This document shows, in pieces, positions 1 to 8,597 of a DNA stretch of 64,000 bases. The stretch's first letter is position 1, and the number at the start of each line of letters is the position of its first letter. Position numbers and translations under genes: made by a program. The notes beneath the pieces were generated by a model, which searched no databases, was not told the DNA's origin, and saw nothing but the letters and a program-made list of their open reading frames with translations. The DNA is from CBDIDH01 sp965277595 (GTDB taxonomy: Bacteria > Planctomycetota > Planctomycetia > Isosphaerales > Isosphaeraceae), in the NCBI GenBank assembly GCA_965277595.1, contig CBDIDH010000002.1, forward strand, positions 2,418,001-2,482,000, in the 5' to 3' direction.

Positions 1-403
1 GTGTTGATGCTGATACCTACAGGCTGAACCGGCTCCTCCCTGGGCGGGAGTCCGATGCCCCCGCCTGGGATTGGGGCCGGGCCTCCGTGAGCGTTCGAGA
101 AGGGGCCGGGGTCTCTGCCTCGGGCGGGCTCGTCGAATGGCATGGTGTGAGGCGCGCCAGGCGGGTTCGAGGGAGAAGGATTGGGGGCGATGCCGACGAA
201 GGCAGGGGTCGCCGGTGTCGGCCCGGATACGCCGACTCGGGGTTGGCTCAAGACGGATGGGTAAAGGGGCATTGCTCAGTCCTTATTCGAGTCGGGGCGC
301 GAGCGTGGCGGGCGTTTCCTTGTATGCATAATTATAACAAAAAATGACAAATTTTAGCGGGATTGCTTGCATGATTCTTTTACAACGTAACAGCTTGTGT
401 CGA
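1..403. other. Non-coding left end with AT-rich tract
   Basis: No convincing gene is visible here. The first 300 bases are GC-rich and open in several frames, but the translations are Arg/Gly-rich and look random. From about 318 to 410 the composition turns sharply AT-rich compared with everything to the right, just beyond the 3' end of the antirepressor-like gene. The tract could hold a terminator for that leftward gene or belong to a foreign element. I see no clean hairpin. Confidence 0.4.
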
Positions 404-928
404 TTACGCACCGTCCATAAAATTGGCCACAACCCGCCTCGGGCTCCAGGCGCCGTGGTGGGCCACTTCAACGTCAAGCTGAATCCGACAAGCCCGCTCG
501 ACCCCTAACTGCAAGACCGTCGTCTTGCACGTTTTCTCGATCTCCGTGAGCCTCGCCTCGGACGCCTTTCGCGGGCCGTCGTACCAGTTCGCCAGAACCT
601 CGGCGAACTCGGAGTGGTAAGCCTCAAGCTTGCTCCTGACACCGAATGCGACCTTCGACAGGTGGATCGTGGCGAGCCACATCGGGACGACCTTCAGCGG
701 GATCATCGCGGTGACCTCGCGACACTGGCCTCCAAGCTGAACCTCCGTAATGGTGGTGCAGGCCCAAAAGCAAGACGCGAGCTTGCGGCGTTGCGGCTCC
801 CAGGCAATCCCGAGCGAATCGCAGATCCGCGACGGGAGGACTAAAATCTCGCCGGAATCGTTCTTGAAGGCGTCGACAGTGTCGCCGTGGAAGTTAACCT
901 GAACGATCTCGGCTGAAATTTTACTCAT
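404..928 (-). CDS. Phage antirepressor N-terminal domain protein (P22_AR_N type)
   Basis: This 174-residue protein matches the phage P22 antirepressor N-terminal family. It opens with a beta segment ending in FHGDTVDAF, followed by the typical stretch ICDSLGIAWEPQRRKL and then a conserved IPLKVVPMWLATI block (about residues 75-90). In phages this domain leads antirepressor or regulatory proteins that bind repressors or DNA. Here the C-terminal half (about 110-174) is short and lacks an ANT or KilA-C domain I can recognise. The start ATG overlaps the TGA of the upstream ORF in an ATGA arrangement, so the two are probably translationally coupled. The gene suggests prophage or mobile-element ancestry; whether it still acts as an antirepressor is unknown. 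Confidence 0.8.
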   Translation of the reverse strand: MSKISAEIVQVNFHGDTVDAFKNDSGEILVLPSRICDSLGIAWEPQRRKLASCFWACTTITEVQLGGQCREVTAMIPLKVVPMWLATIHLSKVAFGVRSKLEAYHSEFAEVLANWYDGPRKASEARLTEIEKTCKTTVLQLGVERACRIQLDVEVAHHGAWSPRRVVANFMDGA

Positions 929-1113
929 CAGAACATGCTCCGTTGGGTCTTGAGGGCGGTGCGCGAGGCGTCCAATTCGATGATTGCGGCTTTAGCGGCG
1001 GGCACTGACATGGAGCGAGCGAACATCGCGTCGACACCATAAGCCAGGAGGGCTTGAACCTGGACGGCGGAAGCCTCGCCCTTGGCTTTCCGCTTCATCA
1101 GCTTGCCGATCAT
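928..1113 (-). CDS. Short hypothetical protein coupled to the antirepressor-like gene
   Basis: An open frame ends with a TGA that overlaps the ATG of the antirepressor-like gene. The last 61 residues, from an ATG at 1113, are Ala/Lys-rich and look helical and protein-like (motif ALLAYGVDAMFARSM). The frame stays open to 1404, but that upstream part is Pro/Ser/Arg-rich and overlaps the divergent HTH gene, so I chose the short form. No Shine-Dalgarno site decides the start. I recognise no family. The overlap with the next gene is the main support for it being real. Confidence 0.4.
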   Translation of the reverse strand: MIGKLMKRKAKGEASAVQVQALLAYGVDAMFARSMSVPAAKAAIIELDASRTALKTQRSMF

Positions 1114-1358
1114 CTTGGACGCACCCCACTTGGACAGGCCGTCCGGTGCAGTGACACCTGGGCTCTGGAGTATGTCCAATTTGGCTGAGGACTCTGGTTT
1201 AGGGGCAGACCGGGCTTCCGCGTTGCGTCGCTTTGGGCAACGATGCCCGGCCGGTCCGTGGAAGAACCCGGGAAGTCCGGGTGAAGGCGGGAGTGCGGTG
1301 GGCCTGATTTGCCAGATTGGCAATTCGGACGGGCTCAAGAGATGGCCGTGAGGATACC

Positions 1359-1958
1359 ATGAGCGAAGACCGGATCGCGCAGCTTGAGGCACGGGTAGCG
1401 GCACTTGAGGACATCGTCCGCCAAAGGCCGGTTGACCCCGACTTTATCTACACGCCGGCCGAAGTCGCCGAGCGTCTGCGATGTAGCAGGACGAATGTCT
1501 ACGACCTTTTGACCCGCAAGGAGCTTGCGCACATCAAGGTCGGCGCTGGCAACAAGGGGTTCAAGGTCAGGGGGTCGGACCTCCTTTTCTTCATTGAATC
1601 AAGGAAGGAGGGAGGGAGGCCCGCAGCCTCGGATGGTGTTCAAGCATCTCAAGGGGTTTCGCTGACCGAACACTCTGCCTTCCGGGCGGACGAGTCACGA
1701 ACGGTTAGACCTTCGGATTGGCTTTCGACGCGACCGGATCGCCCTTGTCGCATGGCCCAAGTGTCCGTTGCAAATAGCGTGCAACAAAACTGCAACAGCA
1801 TGGCCCACGCTAATGCGATGCGACTCAGACATGATAGCTTAACACTATTAACGGAAGTGACAGGCTACGAACAACTTGCAATCCGTCTACCGTGCGGTCG
1901 CCACGCAAGCCCAATGCGTCCAAGCTACCTTCGAGTCCTAGTCGGGGAGTTTTTGTAA
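1359..1958 (+). CDS. Excisionase-like helix-turn-helix DNA-binding protein
   Basis: The ATG at 1359 gives 199 residues. Residues about 1-20 form a short coiled coil (IAQLEARVAALEDIV). Residues about 28-75 are an HTH_17/excisionase-type domain: YTPAEVAERLRCSRTNVYDLLTRKELAHIKVG, then a basic wing ending in FFIESRK. Such small MerR-like proteins regulate excision or transcription in integrated elements. The remaining ~115 residues match nothing I know and may be non-conserved or read through degraded sequence. The gene diverges from the antirepressor pair and ends 24 bases before a hairpin terminator. It supports an element edge here, although no integrase lies inside the window. Confidence 0.7.
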   Translation: MSEDRIAQLEARVAALEDIVRQRPVDPDFIYTPAEVAERLRCSRTNVYDLLTRKELAHIKVGAGNKGFKVRGSDLLFFIESRKEGGRPAASDGVQASQGVSLTEHSAFRADESRTVRPSDWLSTRPDRPCRMAQVSVANSVQQNCNSMAHANAMRLRHDSLTLLTEVTGYEQLAIRLPCGRHASPMRPSYLRVLVGEFL

Positions 1959-1982
1959 GCCTTCGATGCCTCGTTGACGACC

Positions 1983-2022
1983 AAGGGGTTCAGGTGATTT
2001 GCCTGGCCCCTTTGTTGTTTTT
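1983..2022 (+). terminator. Hairpin terminator after the HTH gene
   Basis: AAGGGG (1983-1988) pairs with CCCCTT (2007-2012), and CAGG (1991-1994) pairs with CCTG (2002-2005) inside it. A T-rich run follows to 2022. The position, 24 bases after the HTH stop, fits a rho-independent terminator. Confidence 0.6.
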
Positions 2023-2126
2023 CGTTTGAAGCACATGACCAGTCGATATAAGAGCGATGACGCGACGACCCGTTAGACTTACGGGGTTGCTCGGTTCTGG
2101 TCAAAAAACGGAAATTCGATCGCGGC

Positions 2127-5100
2127 TTATTTCGAAGCGAGCCCCGAGCGTGTCTCTGCCGCGAGGGCCAGGAGCGCCGGCTGGAATCGGGCGACGGACT
2201 CGCGCAAGGCGAACCAGGTCTCTTCCAGGTTGGTAAGGTCACCCTCTCGGCCGAGCGTTTCGAGGGATCGAGCCGCCTCGAAGGGAGTGCCCGAGGCGAA
2301 GTTGCCGATCGACCCTTTGAGGGCGTGGGCAGTTCGAGAAACCGCTTCGGCATCGCCTTGGCCGACGGCGGCCTCGATATCGGCCATCATCCGGGGGCAA
2401 TCTTCGAGGAACATCGAGATGAGTTCCAGAAGAAGCGCGACATCGCCATCGACGCGTTCCAGAATCTCGTCGGCATCGAGAATACGGGCGGTCTCCGTTT
2501 CCACGTGAAGGGACGTGGCGGGCGAACCGCGGGCGACTTCGGGAGCAAGATTCTCGATCGCCTCGTAAAGCTTGCGGGCGAGGATTGGCTTGGTGACGTA
2601 ATCGTCCATTCCCGATTCGAGGCAGCGCTCGCGGTCTCCCTTCATGGCGTGGGCGGTCATCGCGATGATCGGGATGTGTTGACCGGTCTCGCGCTCGCGT
2701 TCGCGAATGATCCGGGTCGTGTCGAAGCCGTTCATTTCCGGCATCTGAACATCCATGAGGACGAGATCAAAGGAGCGCTGGGTCAGGATGGCAAGGGCTT
2801 CCTTGCCATCGCCGGCGACGGCGACCGTGTGCCCTTGCTTCTCAAGGAGCCTGACGGCAAGCTTCTGGTTGACCGCGTTGTCTTCGGCCAGAAGGATGCG
2901 CAGGTGTTGCCGACGCTCCGTCGCCGGCGCGCGGGGGACGGACCAGGAGATCGGTTCTTCCAGACCGGGCTCGCCCATCTCGGTCAAGATGGCGTCGAGA
3001 AGGCGCGATTGCTCGGAAGGTTCCGCCAGGTCGCCAAGAGCCAGCGGGTAGGTGGAAACACCCAACTCCCGGCCCTGTGCGATGCTTTCTTCCGTGCCTC
3101 GCGGTGAGAGGAGCACGATCGTCGCCTGCGAGGAACCGGGGTCGGCCTTGATCCGGGCCGCGAGATCGAAACCGGTGCTGCCGGGTGTCATGGCGTCGAC
3201 CAGAACAAGGCGGAAGGGCTGCCCCGCGCCGGCAGCCTGTCGGAGTGCCGCCAGAGCGACAAGGCCATCGCTCGTCGCCACCGGCCGCATCTCCCAGCGC
3301 TGGAGCATCTCGACCAGAACGCGGCGCGTGTTCGTGTTCTCGTCGACGACGAGAACCGCCAGATCCTGGAGATTGACCGGCAGAACGGCCGGTACCCAAC
3401 CGGTCGCGATCGCCCCTGGAGTTCCGAAGCGCGCGGTGAAGTGAAACGTACTTCCGTGTCCGACCTCGCTTTCCACCCAGATCCGGCCATCCATCAGGCC
3501 GACAAGGCGTCGGACGATCGAGAGTCCCAGACCTGTCCCGCCGTACTCGCGCGAGGTGGAACCGTCGGCCTGCTCGAAGGCGTTGAAAATGAGTTCCCGC
3601 TTGTCGAAGGGAATTCCGATACCGGTGTCGGCCACGGCGAAGTGAAGCCAGACCTCGTCGTCAGCCTGCGAATCGACCTCGACACTGACGGTGATCCCGC
3701 CTCGCTTGGTGAACTTTAACGCGTTTCCAACGAGGTTGATCACGATCTGCCGGAGCCTCGCCGGGTCGCCCGTCACGCGGTTGGGGATCTCGGGAGCAAC
3801 CCGGCAAGACATCTCCAGGTCTTTCGCGTCGGCCCGGAAGGCGAGCGGCTTGATCGTTTCGTCAAGGCATTCACGAAGGGTGAACTCGATCGGGCTCAGC
3901 TCCATCTTGCCGGCCTCGATCTTGGAAAAGTCGAGGACGTCATTGATAACCGTCAGAAGCGACTCGGCGGACGACTTGACCATCCCCAGGTAGTCGCGCT
4001 GTTCGGCGTCGAGGTCTGTCTCTAAGGTAAGCTCGGTCATTCCGAGGATGCCGTTGATCGGCGTGCGGATTTCATGGCTCATGTTCGCCAGGAACTGCCC
4101 CTTGGCGCGGCTGGCGGCCTCGGCCGCGGCGGCACGCTCGGCGACTCGCTGTTCCAGGGTTTCGTTCAGAGCGCGAAGCTCGGCGAAGCCCTCGGCATTT
4201 TCGAGCGCGGCGCCGGTAATCGTGGCGATGAACCCGGCGAGCCGTTCCTCGTCGGCTCCAAAAAGTCCAGCCGCCTGGCGATGCGTGACGCAGAAGCAAG
4301 CGGCACGACGGCCTCGGACGAAGATCGGCGCGCAGAGCGCCGAGCGGAGCCCGGCCTGCAAGACGAGTTCGCCGAGTTCGTCGGCAACGCCTTCAACGAT
4401 CGAGACCGTCCGGCCGTTGGCGAGCGCGTCACGCGCCAGGGCCGTTTCCGCTTCCGAGGCCCCGTCGACGGTCACCAGTTGCGGTTCGTCAAGGTCGTCG
4501 CGAGGGGCGAGGAAAACGTGGCAGCGTTCGCCCCGAAGAAGCGTGAGCGCCGCCTCGTGCGCGGCCTGAAAAATCTCATCTCGGGAAAGCGCCGAGGCGA
4601 TCCGGCGTCCGGCTTCGAGGATGTTATCAAATCGGTCCGCCAGTGAGAGTGTGACGGGAGTCGATGCCGGGTCCACGACGCCTCGGTCGTCAACCGACGC
4701 CCCGAAAACCGCCAGCGCCTCGCGGGCTGAGGCGATGTCAAGCTCGGCCTTCGGCCATCCGGTTTCAAGACCAACCTGACCGCGAGCCAGAAGAGTCTGC
4801 GCGTGCTCGTAAAGCGCTCCCTGACGACCGGCGACCTTCAGGCTTTCCTCGAAATACGCCCGAGCGCGTGTGGTCCGGCCGTGTGACGCTTCCAGAAGAC
4901 CGCATTCGCGAAGCGCGTGAGGCAGTTCGTTCTGGAAGCTCCGCGCCAGCCGGACGGCCCGCCGGGCCTCGGAAAGAGCCTGTTGATAGGTCGCGAGTCG
5001 CCTGTGAGGGGTGACGTCATTGGTTTCCTCGGCCTGACGACGCAATGCGGTTGCCAGCCAGGGCGAGATCGGCGCAATCCAGGCGTTACGAATGCCCGCC

Positions 5101-8100
5101 TTTCGAACAACCTGCCGCGCCTGGCTGAGGATCGCGACAGCCTGATCGGGACGCCCCTCGCCCGAGAGGAGTCGGACCCCCTCGGCCAGCATCACCTCGG
5201 CCGTGACCTGAACATCCTCTCTCGGCCGGTCGAGTTCGGCCTGGACGACCTCGGAAGGAATTCGACCGGCCGCGGCGCGTGCCCAGACGTCCAGGCTATC
5301 GCCGGCGGCCTGGGCGTCTCCCAGATCGACCCCGGACTGATGAACCCGTCTGGCCTCCTGAACCGCGCCTCGAAGGTCGCCCAGACGATAAAGCGAGGCC
5401 GCGATCTGATAGCGGGCCATGTTCATTTCCCAGCGGTCGCCGGTCCGTTCGAGAAGTCGGATCGCCTCCCGACAGGTCGTGATGCACTCCTCGAACCGTG
5501 AGGCCGCGTAAAGCACGAGACCGGCGAAGTGGAGTGACTGCCCTTGCCCCCAGAGATCCCCCAGATCCTTGCGGATCTTCAGAGACTTCTTCGCGTAGGC
5601 CAGACCGCGACCCATCATCGAAAGGGTCGTCAACGCGGGAGCATGCAACGAATAGGAGTGTGCGAGTTCCGAGGTCGCGGGATATTTTTCCGCGAGATTC
5701 ATGCCGCGAAGGTGAGCCCAGAGGCAGGGGATCTGACCTCGCTTGAACCAGTAGGCATACGTCAGGCGATTGAGAAGTCGGATGACCAAACGGTCCGCAT
5801 CGGAGCCTTCGAGGGCCTTGCGTCCGACGAAGAGAGTCGGGAACCAGGTGTGCATGACCTGCACCGAGGCTTCCCAGAGGGCGCAGAAAAAGACGGTCGT
5901 CGTTCCGCCGGGAACGATCCTGCCAAGTCCCCGCAGCGCTCGTTCCAGGGCGTCAATCGCCGTTCTCATGTCACCACGCTTGAATGCCAGTTCGCCGAGC
6001 TTTCCCTCGATCTGGGCTCGTGAAAACTGGTCGTGCGCGAGCGACCGGGCGACCTCGAAATGCTGGGCGGCCTCGTCGTATCGGCCGCGAAGCATCAGCA
6101 CGTCGCCGAGCCCTTCGGCCACCTGGCGACCGACGGACTCGTCCGCCGACGCCGAGCCTCGGCCGGCGATTCGATACTGTTGCTCGGCATTTTGCAGGGC
6201 ATGTCGCGCCCGGGCCCGCGCCGCGGCGGCGAGGGCGTACGGAAGGGCGCGATCCCCCTCTCCCGCGGCGTCGAAGTGGTATGCCAGCTCAAACACGCGG
6301 TCGGGGTCCAGCGATTCGATCCGCTGGGCCGCGAGCCGATGCAGCCGTTGCCGTTCTTCCAGGGTCAGGCGAGCCAGCAGGGCCTCGCGAAGCTTGTCGT
6401 GAACGAAGGCGCAACGCGATTGACTGGTTTCCGCCCAGACGATCTGCCGACGCCTTGCCTCGCCGATCGCCTCGATCGCCAGGTCCGGCGTCTGGCCCGC
6501 CAGGCTCGCCGCGAGGTCGAGCTCGAACTCCCGGCCGAGGATCGCCCCGACCGAAAGGAATCGCAGCGCCTCGGTCGGCAGAAGCTCCAGTCGGCGCGTC
6601 AAAAACGCGGCGGCGTGTCGCGACGATCGCACGTCGTCAAGGGCTGATGGCTCGACTCTCCAGCCCGACGGGTCCGCGATAAGAGCCCCCGACTCAACCA
6701 ACCCTCGAAGCACCGCCGAGGCCAGAAAAGGGCTTCCCCCCGAGACCCGGCCGATCACCTCCAGCGCCTCTCTCGGCAAGGGGCCTGCCATCGACTCCGC
6801 AAGCCTTCGCACATCTTCCGGCCCGAACGGCGAGATCGAGACGTGCGAGGAAGGTTGCAAGGCGCGCAAAAACCCTTTCTCCATCGCCTCTTCCGAGCGG
6901 AAGGCGGCGACGACCATGAGTCGGCCCCCCGTCCCGGAGTCGTCTGCCTCATCGCGGTCGTGACGTCGCTGCCAGTGGTCGAGAAGCTTGAGCGTCGTCT
7001 CATCGGCCCACTGGCAGTCGTCGAGCAGGACGAGAGTCGGCCTGCGATCGGCGCCCATCGCGTCGAAAAGCGCGGCGAGGGCCTGGATACTTCGAATCTC
7101 GCCGAACGATTCGGGCCCGAGCGGCTGAGTCGCCCCCGTCCCGAGCAGGCTGGCCAGTTCCGGAAGGGCCGCGCAGACGCCTTCCGCCTGGTCACCGAGA
7201 CGGTCTCTCAACGATTCGGTCAGTTCCGGTTCGGTTCGGGCCGCCGCGAGCAGGCCGCGAGCCACGCCGACGAGCACCTCGAACGGCCGGAGCGCTGACT
7301 GGTCAAGACCCTGACCCCGAAGCACGCGCATTCCAAGTCGAGTCGCCGACCGCGCCAGTTCTTCGAGCAAACGGGACTTCCCGCCGCCGGATTGCGCTTC
7401 CAGAAGGGCAAGACCTCCCTTTCCCTCGCGTGCGTTCTCAAGTTCCGCTTCGAGAACCGGCAACTCATCGCTGCGAGCCACGAAAGATGGGTCGGTGAGC
7501 GTCTTTCGGAAGTCGTGGCGGCCGACAACGATGGCCGGCTCGTTGATGCCTCGATTTAACGCATCGGCAATCGCTTCGAAGTCGTCAAGAGCCGCCGAGG
7601 CCGACTGGTATCGATCGCGCGGATCTTGCCGGAGCAGACGCTGGATGGCCTCGTCGAGCGCCCGGGGCACCCCGACCCCGAGGTCGCGAAGCATTGGCGG
7701 GGGTGAGGCCAGGTGTTGCCGCAAGACCTCGCCAAATTCGTCGCCACGGAAGACCGGTTGCCCCGCCAGACACTCGAAAAGCACTGTTCCCAGCGAATAG
7801 AGGTCGGATCGCTCATCCACCTCGAAGTCGAGCAAGCCGGCTTGCTCGGGAGAAGCATAACGCGCTGTCGAAACCAGCCGATCCTGCGTCGCGAGAGTCG
7901 CCCTTGCCGCGCGGCTCTGGCCGAAGTCGGTGAGAACGGCTCGGCGCACAGGCTCGTTCTCGTCGAGGATCACGTTGGACGGCTTGATCGCCCGATGCAA
8001 GAGTCCGAGCCCGTGAACCTCGGCCAGGCCCGAGAGCAGGCAACGGCCAACAGCCAACGCCTCGACCGTGGAAATCGCTCCGCTCGCCAGCCGGTCACAG

Positions 8101-8426
8101 AGCGGAACGCCTGGAATGTACGGCGTGATCAAAAAGAGCCGATCGTCCTCGCGCGCAACAGACTGATGCCCCGCGATCCAGTGCCCGCGAAGCCGCCTCA
8201 TCGTCTCGACGTCGAGGTCGATCTGCGCAATGCCGACCGCCGAAATTTCCTCGGTCGGAATCGCCTTGGCGACGACCCGATCGCCCTGCGCCTGGTCGAT
8301 CGCCAGCAGCGTCTCGGGTCCGGCCCCGGACTTCAATGACTGCACCACCCGGTATCGGCCGCCGATGAGCAAACCTTCTCTCAGCGGCCTGCCCCGGACG
8401 TCAATTCCGCGCGGCCCCTCTGCCAT
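2127..8426 (-). CDS. Giant hybrid: Ser/Thr (pseudo)kinase - AAA ATPase - TPR - GAF - histidine kinase - two receivers - HPt
   Basis: A 2,099-residue cytoplasmic signalling protein with no obvious membrane segment. Domain order: PknB-like kinase about 24-290 (Lys54 in VVAK, DFG at 167-169, ASPE near 191-194); AAA_16-type ATPase about 318-560 (P-loop SGGGKS at 346-351, Walker B LVLLDD near 465-470); long helical TPR-like region about 700-1230; GAF about 1255-1410; HisKA with phospho-acceptor His1451 in MSHEIRTP; HATPase_c about 1540-1680 (NALKF N-box, GTGLGLS G2 box); receiver 1 with Asp1744; receiver 2 with Asp1892 in LMDVQMPEMNG; HPt with His2034 in AHALKGS. This is the known trifunctional kinase/ATPase/histidine-kinase architecture. 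The catalytic HRD Asp is Ala146 (HRAIKPSN), so the kinase domain may only bind or scaffold. The output protein is not encoded next to it. The ATG at 8426 is the only sensible start. Confidence 0.92.
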   Translation of the reverse strand: MAEGPRGIDVRGRPLREGLLIGGRYRVVQSLKSGAGPETLLAIDQAQGDRVVAKAIPTEEISAVGIAQIDLDVETMRRLRGHWIAGHQSVAREDDRLFLITPYIPGVPLCDRLASGAISTVEALAVGRCLLSGLAEVHGLGLLHRAIKPSNVILDENEPVRRAVLTDFGQSRAARATLATQDRLVSTARYASPEQAGLLDFEVDERSDLYSLGTVLFECLAGQPVFRGDEFGEVLRQHLASPPPMLRDLGVGVPRALDEAIQRLLRQDPRDRYQSASAALDDFEAIADALNRGINEPAIVVGRHDFRKTLTDPSFVARSDELPVLEAELENAREGKGGLALLEAQSGGGKSRLLEELARSATRLGMRVLRGQGLDQSALRPFEVLVGVARGLLAAARTEPELTESLRDRLGDQAEGVCAALPELASLLGTGATQPLGPESFGEIRSIQALAALFDAMGADRRPTLVLLDDCQWADETTLKLLDHWQRRHDRDEADDSGTGGRLMVVAAFRSEEAMEKGFLRALQPSSHVSISPFGPEDVRRLAESMAGPLPREALEVIGRVSGGSPFLASAVLRGLVESGALIADPSGWRVEPSALDDVRSSRHAAAFLTRRLELLPTEALRFLSVGAILGREFELDLAASLAGQTPDLAIEAIGEARRRQIVWAETSQSRCAFVHDKLREALLARLTLEERQRLHRLAAQRIESLDPDRVFELAYHFDAAGEGDRALPYALAAAARARARHALQNAEQQYRIAGRGSASADESVGRQVAEGLGDVLMLRGRYDEAAQHFEVARSLAHDQFSRAQIEGKLGELAFKRGDMRTAIDALERALRGLGRIVPGGTTTVFFCALWEASVQVMHTWFPTLFVGRKALEGSDADRLVIRLLNRLTYAYWFKRGQIPCLWAHLRGMNLAEKYPATSELAHSYSLHAPALTTLSMMGRGLAYAKKSLKIRKDLGDLWGQGQSLHFAGLVLYAASRFEECITTCREAIRLLERTGDRWEMNMARYQIAASLYRLGDLRGAVQEARRVHQSGVDLGDAQAAGDSLDVWARAAAGRIPSEVVQAELDRPREDVQVTAEVMLAEGVRLLSGEGRPDQAVAILSQARQVVRKAGIRNAWIAPISPWLATALRRQAEETNDVTPHRRLATYQQALSEARRAVRLARSFQNELPHALRECGLLEASHGRTTRARAYFEESLKVAGRQGALYEHAQTLLARGQVGLETGWPKAELDIASAREALAVFGASVDDRGVVDPASTPVTLSLADRFDNILEAGRRIASALSRDEIFQAAHEAALTLLRGERCHVFLAPRDDLDEPQLVTVDGASEAETALARDALANGRTVSIVEGVADELGELVLQAGLRSALCAPIFVRGRRAACFCVTHRQAAGLFGADEERLAGFIATITGAALENAEGFAELRALNETLEQRVAERAAAAEAASRAKGQFLANMSHEIRTPINGILGMTELTLETDLDAEQRDYLGMVKSSAESLLTVINDVLDFSKIEAGKMELSPIEFTLRECLDETIKPLAFRADAKDLEMSCRVAPEIPNRVTGDPARLRQIVINLVGNALKFTKRGGITVSVEVDSQADDEVWLHFAVADTGIGIPFDKRELIFNAFEQADGSTSREYGGTGLGLSIVRRLVGLMDGRIWVESEVGHGSTFHFTARFGTPGAIATGWVPAVLPVNLQDLAVLVVDENTNTRRVLVEMLQRWEMRPVATSDGLVALAALRQAAGAGQPFRLVLVDAMTPGSTGFDLAARIKADPGSSQATIVLLSPRGTEESIAQGRELGVSTYPLALGDLAEPSEQSRLLDAILTEMGEPGLEEPISWSVPRAPATERRQHLRILLAEDNAVNQKLAVRLLEKQGHTVAVAGDGKEALAILTQRSFDLVLMDVQMPEMNGFDTTRIIRERERETGQHIPIIAMTAHAMKGDRERCLESGMDDYVTKPILARKLYEAIENLAPEVARGSPATSLHVETETARILDADEILERVDGDVALLLELISMFLEDCPRMMADIEAAVGQGDAEAVSRTAHALKGSIGNFASGTPFEAARSLETLGREGDLTNLEETWFALRESVARFQPALLALAAETRSGLASK

Positions 8427-8522
8427 GACGATCCGGCCCTGAGTTCTGTCCCGCCCCCTCGGCCGCCCGCCGGGTCGGCGGTTCCCGAACCGCGTCCTCG
8501 ACCGTCTCCCCTCTTATCTTAG

Positions 8523-8528
8523 ATTATA
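8523..8528 (-). promoter_or_regulatory. Candidate -10 box upstream of the hybrid kinase
   Basis: On the minus strand the sequence reads TATAAT, about 97 bases upstream of the kinase ATG. No good -35 is visible at 16-18 bases. A GC-rich hairpin (arms 8544-8549 and 8565-8570) lies just upstream and could end transcription arriving from 8598-10760. Confidence 0.35.
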
Positions 8529-8597
8529 CCCACCAACGAGGCGCGACGGCCCGCGAAGGCCCTACCGTCGGTCCGATTTTTCATTTGATCTTCCTGG

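Noticed and set aside
71..347. Small forward ORFs at the left end
   Set aside because: Two overlapping frames with Arg/Gly-rich random composition, no ribosome site and no family resemblance.
1921..1950. Complete tRNA gene
   Set aside because: Only a T-loop-like piece is present; no anticodon or D arm can be folded upstream, and the T-stem does not pair properly.
8544..8580. Forward rho-independent terminator (hairpin followed by T-run)
   Set aside because: No rightward gene precedes it; on the leftward strand it lacks a T-run, so I only mention it as a possible structure near the kinase promoter.
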